Of a stretch of 10,099 nt of DNA, positions 6,403 to 10,099 are shown piece after piece. The notes under the pieces are model-generated. The model did no database searches. It was not told the DNA's origin and worked only from the letters and a program-made list of their open reading frames with translations. Position 1 is the first letter of the stretch. Each line of letters opens with the position of its first letter. The position numbers and the translations under genes were made by a program. This DNA comes from Oscillibacter sp. Lineage in GTDB: Bacteria > Bacillota > Clostridia > Oscillospirales > Oscillospiraceae. Location: the NCBI GenBank assembly GCA_020025415.1, contig JAHHSB010000035.1:1-10099 (forward strand), given 5' to 3'.

Positions 6403-7572
6403 AAAGTTTTAATTACCACAGATTGGTATATTCCGGCGGTCAACGGCGTGGTTACGTCGGTGCAGAACCTGCGCCGGGGCCTGGAGGCGGAGGGGCATGA
6501 GGTACGGATCCTGACCCTCTCCCAGACTGCCCATTCCTTTGAACAGGATGGGGTGATCCAGATCGGGTCCCTGGCGGCGGGAAAAATCTATCCCGGTGCC
6601 CGGCTGCGCTCCCATCCGGTGGGCAAGTGGATCAAAGAGCTGCTGGCCTGGGGTCCCGATGTGGTCCACTCCCAGTGTGAGTTCAGCACTTTTTTACCAG
6701 CCCGGCGCATTGCCGAGACCTTGGATGTGCCCTTGATCCATACCTATCACACGGTTTATGAGGATTATACCCATTATTTTTCCCCCAGTAAACGCTGGGG
6801 CCGCCGGGCGGTGGTGGTATTTTCCCGCTGGGTGGCCGCCCAGACGGACTGCATAATTGCACCCACGGAGAAAATCTGCAGTCTGTTGGAGAGCTATGGG
6901 GTGGATACCGAGCTGCGGGTGATTCCCAGCGGCATCGACCTGAGTCGTTTCAGCAGCCCGGTGGATGCCTCGGCCCAGGCCCGGCTCCGGCAGGCCCTGG
7001 ACCTGCCGGAGGATGGAGTGACCCTGGTTTCCGTGGGCCGCCTGGCGGAGGAGAAGAACACCCAGGAGCTGATCGCGTTCCTGGCCCGGCTGAAGGACCG
7101 GCCGGTGACGCTGCTGCTGGTGGGCGATGGCCCGGACCGGGCCCGGCTGGAGGGTCTGGCCGCTGCATCCGGTGCCCGGGTGCGCTTTGCCGGCATGGTC
7201 AGCCCCCTGGAAGTGGCGGATTACTATCGGCTGGGCGATCTGTTTGTCAGCGCCTCCTCCAGTGAGACGCAGGGCCTGACCTATATCGAGGCTCTGGCCG
7301 GGGGCGTGCCGCTGCTGTGCCGGGCGGACCCTTGTCTGACGGGAGTGGTGCAGGAGGGCGTCAACGGCTGGCAGTACCACGGGCAGGAGGAGTTCTTTGC
7401 CCGGCTGGAACAATTCCTGGCCCAGCCCGAGCTGCGCAGCAGCCTGGCCAGGCAGGCCCGGGAATCGGCCCGAAGCTTTTCCGGGGAGATCTTCGGAAAG
7501 CGGGCGGCCGCCGTGTATCAGGAGATGATCACGAGAAAGAAGAACCGGGGCGTGAAAGGAGCGTCGGCATGA
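6400..7572 (+). CDS. GT4 glycosyltransferase, 1,2-diacylglycerol glucosyltransferase-like
   Basis: A GT-B fold, retaining sugar transferase of 390 residues, probably a peripheral membrane enzyme that adds the first sugar from a nucleotide sugar to diacylglycerol. The N-terminal half begins with TTDWYIPAVNGVVTSVQNL, the acceptor-side glycine-rich loop pattern typical of bacterial monoglucosyl-diacylglycerol synthases (alMGS/BgsB type) and of PimB-like enzymes. The C-terminal GT4 domain holds SVGRLAEEKN, GDGPDRARLE and the E-x7-E nucleotide-sugar motif at Glu289 and Glu297 (SETQGLTYIEALAGG). The C-terminal tail is basic (RKKNRG), which suits contact with an anionic membrane. It starts with TTG and ends in a 4-base ATGA overlap with the next gene, implying translational coupling. 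The GT4 call is firm; the diacylglycerol acceptor is inferred from N-terminal resemblance and from its paired second GT4. Alternatives are phosphatidylinositol or another lipid or polyprenyl acceptor. Confidence 0.9.
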   Translation: MKVLITTDWYIPAVNGVVTSVQNLRRGLEAEGHEVRILTLSQTAHSFEQDGVIQIGSLAAGKIYPGARLRSHPVGKWIKELLAWGPDVVHSQCEFSTFLPARRIAETLDVPLIHTYHTVYEDYTHYFSPSKRWGRRAVVVFSRWVAAQTDCIIAPTEKICSLLESYGVDTELRVIPSGIDLSRFSSPVDASAQARLRQALDLPEDGVTLVSVGRLAEEKNTQELIAFLARLKDRPVTLLLVGDGPDRARLEGLAAASGARVRFAGMVSPLEVADYYRLGDLFVSASSSETQGLTYIEALAGGVPLLCRADPCLTGVVQEGVNGWQYHGQEEFFARLEQFLAQPELRSSLARQARESARSFSGEIFGKRAAAVYQEMITRKKNRGVKGASA

Positions 7573-8165
7573 AGGGCAATCAAACCCGACTGGCTGTCAG
7601 GCTGATCTCCCTGGCTGGTTGGGTCATCTGTCTGGCGCTGGGGCTTTGGGGTTGGAAGCTGGGAATTTTTACCTCCCAGGAAAAGCTGGAGACCTTCATC
7701 GCCGGACTGGGGCTGGCGGGGGGCCTGGCCTTTACCGCCTTTCAGATGGTGCAGGTGGTGGTGCCCGTGATTCCCGGCGGGCTGAGCTGCCTGGCCGGTG
7801 TGCTGCTCTTCGGTCCGATGATGGGCTTTGTATACAATTATGTGGGGATCTGCATCGGTTCGCTGCTGGCCTTTGCCATTGCCCGCATCTACGGAAAGCC
7901 GCTGCTGCAGGCTATGTTTCCCCAGAAGCTGCTGGAAAAATATCAAAGCTGGACGCAGGAAAAGGATCGCTTTGCCCGCTGGTTTGCCTTGGCAATCTTT
8001 TTCCCGGTGGCGCCGGATGACTTCCTGTGCTACCTGGCGGGGACCACGGAGCTGTCCTGGCAGAAAATGACGGCGATCATTTTGTTAGGAAAGCCCTGCT
8101 CCATCGCCCTGTACAGCCTGGGGCTGACGGTGCTTTGGCGGCACGCGGCGGGGCTGCTGGCGTGA
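7569..8165 (+). CDS. TVP38/TMEM64 (VTT/DedA-like) family membrane protein
   Basis: An integral membrane protein of 198 residues. A first helix spans about 11-34. The VTT core follows, with a re-entrant segment VIPGGLSCLAGVLLFG at 67-82, a helix to about 104, AR at 105-106, a hydrophilic loop (about 108-135), the second re-entrant motif FFPVAPDDFLCYLAG at 144-158, and a last helix near 170-190. The ATG at 7569 shares four bases with the stop of the preceding gene and has AAGGAG at 7556-7561, 7 nt away; the frame is open further left only as a shadow of that gene. VTT proteins such as eukaryotic TMEM41B/VMP1 are lipid scramblases, and some bacterial DedA proteins move undecaprenyl phosphate. 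Placed between two lipid-type glycosyltransferases, this one could flip a glycolipid or its precursor. The family call is strong; the substrate is inference. Confidence 0.9.
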   Translation: MKGNQTRLAVRLISLAGWVICLALGLWGWKLGIFTSQEKLETFIAGLGLAGGLAFTAFQMVQVVVPVIPGGLSCLAGVLLFGPMMGFVYNYVGICIGSLLAFAIARIYGKPLLQAMFPQKLLEKYQSWTQEKDRFARWFALAIFFPVAPDDFLCYLAGTTELSWQKMTAIILLGKPCSIALYSLGLTVLWRHAAGLLA

Positions 8166-8180
8166 AAGAAGGAGAAAGAA

Positions 8181-9275
8181 ATGAGAATTTACCTGTATAA
8201 AGGCGGCAGCCGCCTGGTGGGCAAGAGCGGTGTGGGACGTGCCATCGAGCACCAGGAGGATATGCTCCACCGCACCGGGATCTACACCACCTGCACCTGG
8301 TCCCAGCCGGCGGATGCGGTACATCTGAACACGGTGTTTCCCGACTCGGTGCTGGTGGCGCTGCGGGCCCGGCTGCGGGGCAGAAAGGTCGTCTATTACG
8401 GTCACTCCACCATGGAGGATTTCCGCAACTCCTTCAAGGGCTCCAACCTGCTGGCGCCGCTGTTCCGTCGGTGGATCACGTTCTGCTACGGACTGGGGGA
8501 CGTGGTGCTCACGCCCACCCGCTATTCCAAGGAGCTGTTGAAAAGCTACGGGGTGCAACGGCCTATCCACGCCATTTCCAACGGAGTGGATACCGGTTTC
8601 TTCGCCCCCGATGAAGATGCCCGGGCCCGCTTCCGCCAGCGCTGGCAGCTGGCGGAGGGGCAGCCGGTGGTGGTCTCTGTGGGGCATCTGATCCAGCGCA
8701 AGGGCCTGCTGGACTACATTGAACTGGCCCGCTCGCTGCCCCAGGTGCGTTTTTTCTGGTTCGGCTGGACGGATCCCACCCTGGTGCCCCAGGAGATCCG
8801 CACTGCCATTCAGTCGGCGCCGTCCAACCTGACCTTCCCGGGCTATGTGGACCGGGCGGCCCTGCGGGATGCTTACTGCGGGGCGGACGCCTTCGTATTC
8901 ATGAGCCATGAGGAGACCGAGGGCATCGTAGTCCTGGAGGCCCTGGCCTGCGGGGCCCCCGCGCTGCTGCGAGACATTCCCGTTTACGACGGCTGGCTGG
9001 AAGACGGAAAGAATGTCTATAAAGCCCGGCAGACCGAGGAATTCCAAGACATCCTGACTCGTATGCTCTCCGGGGAGCTGCCCTCCCTGGCCCAGGCGGG
9101 CCGGGAAGTGGCCGAGGAGAGAAGCCTGGAGGCTATGGGCCGCAAACTCCAGCAGATCTACCAGCAGGAGGGCTTCCAGACCGTGGAGAGCGAAGAAAAG
9201 AAACAGCCCGCCGCTGGCAGCGGCCTTTCCGGCAGATACCTGCCCCAGCTCATTCGCCACACGGGCAGAGACTGA
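8181..9275 (+). CDS. GT4 glycosyltransferase, candidate diglycosyl-diacylglycerol synthase (CpoA/alDGS-like)
   Basis: A GT-B, GT4-type transferase of 364 residues. ATG at 8181 follows AAGGAG (8169-8174) by 6 nt and lies 15 bp after the VTT gene. The N-terminus MRIYLYKGG...GKSGVGRAIEHQ resembles enzymes that add a second sugar to monoglucosyl-diacylglycerol (CpoA, BgsA, alDGS) rather than the first-sugar enzymes. The middle holds TPTRYSKELLKSYGV and ISNGVDTGFF. The nucleotide-sugar half carries SVGHLIQRKGL and the E-x7-E pair at Glu245 and Glu253 (ETEGIVVLEALACGAP). A polar tail of about 30 residues rich in Gln, Glu and Lys follows the domain and looks disordered. As a second GT4 in one operon it would extend the product of the first, giving a two-sugar glycolipid that serves in the membrane or as a lipoteichoic-acid anchor. 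The GT4 family is certain; the acceptor and the sugar are inferred. Confidence 0.88.
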   Translation: MRIYLYKGGSRLVGKSGVGRAIEHQEDMLHRTGIYTTCTWSQPADAVHLNTVFPDSVLVALRARLRGRKVVYYGHSTMEDFRNSFKGSNLLAPLFRRWITFCYGLGDVVLTPTRYSKELLKSYGVQRPIHAISNGVDTGFFAPDEDARARFRQRWQLAEGQPVVVSVGHLIQRKGLLDYIELARSLPQVRFFWFGWTDPTLVPQEIRTAIQSAPSNLTFPGYVDRAALRDAYCGADAFVFMSHEETEGIVVLEALACGAPALLRDIPVYDGWLEDGKNVYKARQTEEFQDILTRMLSGELPSLAQAGREVAEERSLEAMGRKLQQIYQQEGFQTVESEEKKQPAAGSGLSGRYLPQLIRHTGRD

Positions 9276-9510
9276 GTACATTACCCCGGCGGGAAGGGGC
9301 TGCCTGGCAGGTCTTCCCTTTGGACAAAATGCCCCAGATCGTGGTGTACGGCGTGAGGGATGAGACTTCCGGCGTCGGGCCCTACCGGACGGATGACGGG
9401 GGCGTGGAGCTGGTGCCGGCGATCAGGTGGATCGGGTGTCGTTCCACCTGACCGCGGGGCTTTGTGATACAGACAGCAACACGTTGTATTACTGCAAGCT
9501 GGATACATGA
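9276..9510 (+). pseudogene. Frameshifted, truncated remnant of an unrecognised gene
   Basis: This stretch has no intact gene but reads like coding DNA in two successive frames. From about 9287 one frame gives AAWQVFPLDKMPQIVVYGVR, then DETSGVGPYRTDDGGVELVPA (to about 9429), and soon stops. The frame one base over continues it as DQVDRVSFHLTAGLCDTDS and NTLYYCKLDT, to the TGA at 9508-9510. One missing base near 9428-9431 (a GCGGG-to-GCG type loss) would join the two parts smoothly. There is no ribosome binding site or start codon that fits a full protein, so the 5' part is gone too. I do not recognise the family. It lies after the glycosyltransferase stop with no terminator between, so it may still be transcribed. 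A sequencing error could explain the frameshift but not the missing 5' end. Confidence 0.5.
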
Positions 9511-9544
9511 GCGGCCGGCTTGCCGCGGGAAACCAGACAAAAAT

Positions 9545-9598
9545 ATCCCGGTGTGCGGGGCAGAGAAGTATCTGCCCCGCACACCGGGATGCTTTTTT
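9545..9598. terminator. Long perfect hairpin terminator between the glycolipid operon and the regulator gene
   Basis: Arms of 20 bp (9545-9564 and 9571-9590) match perfectly around a six-base loop GAAGTA, followed by GC and six T (9593-9598). On the opposite strand the hairpin is followed by ATATTTTTG, a weaker U-run, so it can also end the regulator transcript, whose stop codon is 24 bp away from the right arm. The stem is GC-rich and unusually long for an intrinsic terminator. Confidence 0.9.
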
Positions 9599-9613
9599 AT
9601 GCAAGAGGGGCCC

Positions 9614-10099
9614 TTACTTGCCGCCCTTTTGCTCCACCCGGAGCATTCGGTAGCCCACGCCGATATGGGTTTGGATAAAGGCGGGGGAGTCCGGCCCCTG
9701 CTCCAGCTTTTTGCGGAGCGTGGCCATGAACACCCGCAGGGACGCAATGTCGTTTTCCCAGCTGCTGCCCCAGATATTCTGGGTGATGAAGGTGTGGGTC
9801 AGTACCTTGCCCACGTTGCGGGAGAGCAGGCACAAAAGCTTATACTCGATGGGGGTCAGATGCAGCTCCTTGCCGCTTAAATAGGCGCAGCCGGCGGCAT
9901 AGTCCACTGTCAGGTTCCCGTTGGTGAAGACGGAGCCCGCCTCCGCCGGGCTGGCCTGCATGGCGGCCAGCCGCCGCTGGGTCACCCGCAGCCGGGCCAG
10001 CAGCTCCTCCACGGAAAAGGGCTTGGTGAGGTAGTCGTCTGCCCCGGCGTCCAGGGCGTCAATCTTATCGGTGTCCTCGCTGCGGGCGCTGATGACGAT
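9614..10099 (-). CDS. kdpE: KdpE-like OmpR/PhoB-family response regulator, C-terminal part (5' end outside window)
   Basis: A two-component response regulator, probably controlling high-affinity potassium uptake with a KdpD kinase. The frame is open from the right edge (codon at 10099) to the TAA at 9616-9614, giving 161 residues. The family has about 225-230, so about 65-70 residues with the phospho-accepting Asp lie outside. The visible receiver end has VISARSEDTDKIDALDAGAD and YLTKPF, with the conserved Ser and Lys; the ISARSE...KI-ALDAGADDYL pattern is characteristic of KdpE. A short linker then leads to the winged-helix DNA-binding domain (from about FTNGNLTVD), with LTPIEYKLLCLLSRNVGKVL, the recognition-helix region SLRVFMATLRKKLEQ, and the wing HIGVGYRML. 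An ATG at 10012 is internal. The kdpE name is a good match, but the neighbours needed to confirm it (kdpD, kdpABC) are not visible. Confidence 0.88.
   Translation of the reverse strand: MVISARSEDTDKIDALDAGADDYLTKPFSVEELLARLRVTQRRLAAMQASPAEAGSVFTNGNLTVDYAAGCAYLSGKELHLTPIEYKLLCLLSRNVGKVLTHTFITQNIWGSSWENDIASLRVFMATLRKKLEQGPDSPAFIQTHIGVGYRMLRVEQKGGK

Noticed and set aside
7317..7568. N-terminal extension of the VTT protein
   Set aside because: It lies inside the glycosyltransferase gene in another frame; the ATG at 7569 has a ribosome binding site and the typical ATGA overlap.
9210..9224. GCCGCT-GGC-AGCGGC dyad near the end of the second glycosyltransferase gene as a terminator
   Set aside because: It lies within the coding region, has a three-base loop and no T-run after it.
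9464..9880. Plus-strand frame of 138 codons over the terminator and the regulator gene
   Set aside because: It runs through the 20-bp hairpin and is antisense to the clear KdpE-like gene; no ribosome binding site.

Overview
The window looks like chromosomal DNA from a GC-rich, low-oxygen Firmicute. The strongest guess is a gut Clostridia of the Oscillospiraceae type (Flavonifractor, Pseudoflavonifractor, Oscillibacter or a relative). This is inferred from the mostly G/C third codon positions, the strong AAGGAGG-type ribosome binding sites, and the gene set: arginine deiminase pathway, YfcC permease, DegV protein, MATE exporter and KdpE-type regulator. No rRNA, tRNA, CRISPR array, insertion sequence or phage gene was seen. 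The species cannot be fixed from the sequence alone.

Layout. (1) Bases 1-3614 (+) are the 3' part of an arginine-catabolism operon: arginine deiminase (arcA, 5' end outside the window), ornithine carbamoyltransferase (arcB-type) and a YfcC/DcuC-family permease that is the probable arginine/ornithine exchanger. It ends at a perfect 16-bp hairpin (3618-3653) that can terminate from both sides. (2) A single minus-strand degV-family gene (3668-4513) has a near-consensus promoter and is divergent from (3) a MATE-family efflux gene (4710-6080) ending in a GNRA-loop terminator. (4) A 277-bp gap (6123-6399) holds a strong promoter, a cluster of AGTAC repeats over its -10/+1 region and a leader of about 209 nt. 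It drives a tight three-gene operon: GT4 glycosyltransferase, VTT/DedA-type (TVP38/TMEM64) membrane protein, second GT4 glycosyltransferase (6400-9275). (5) Bases 9276-9510 hold a frameshifted, truncated remnant of an unrecognised gene, followed by a 20-bp perfect hairpin. (6) On the minus strand, running off the right edge, is the 3' part of a KdpE-like OmpR-family response regulator.

How the genes work together. ArcA and ArcB turn arginine into citrulline, ammonia, ornithine and carbamoyl phosphate while the permease would exchange arginine for ornithine. Carbamate kinase, which captures the ATP, is not in the visible part of the operon. The GT4-VTT-GT4 operon looks like a two-step glycolipid pathway: the first enzyme resembles diacylglycerol monoglucosyltransferases, the second resembles enzymes adding a second sugar (CpoA/alDGS type), and the membrane protein between them could move lipid across the membrane. 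That last step is hypothesis. Most of the window is ordinary metabolism and transport. The points most worth a second look are the glycolipid operon and its promoter/leader, and the frameshifted remnant.
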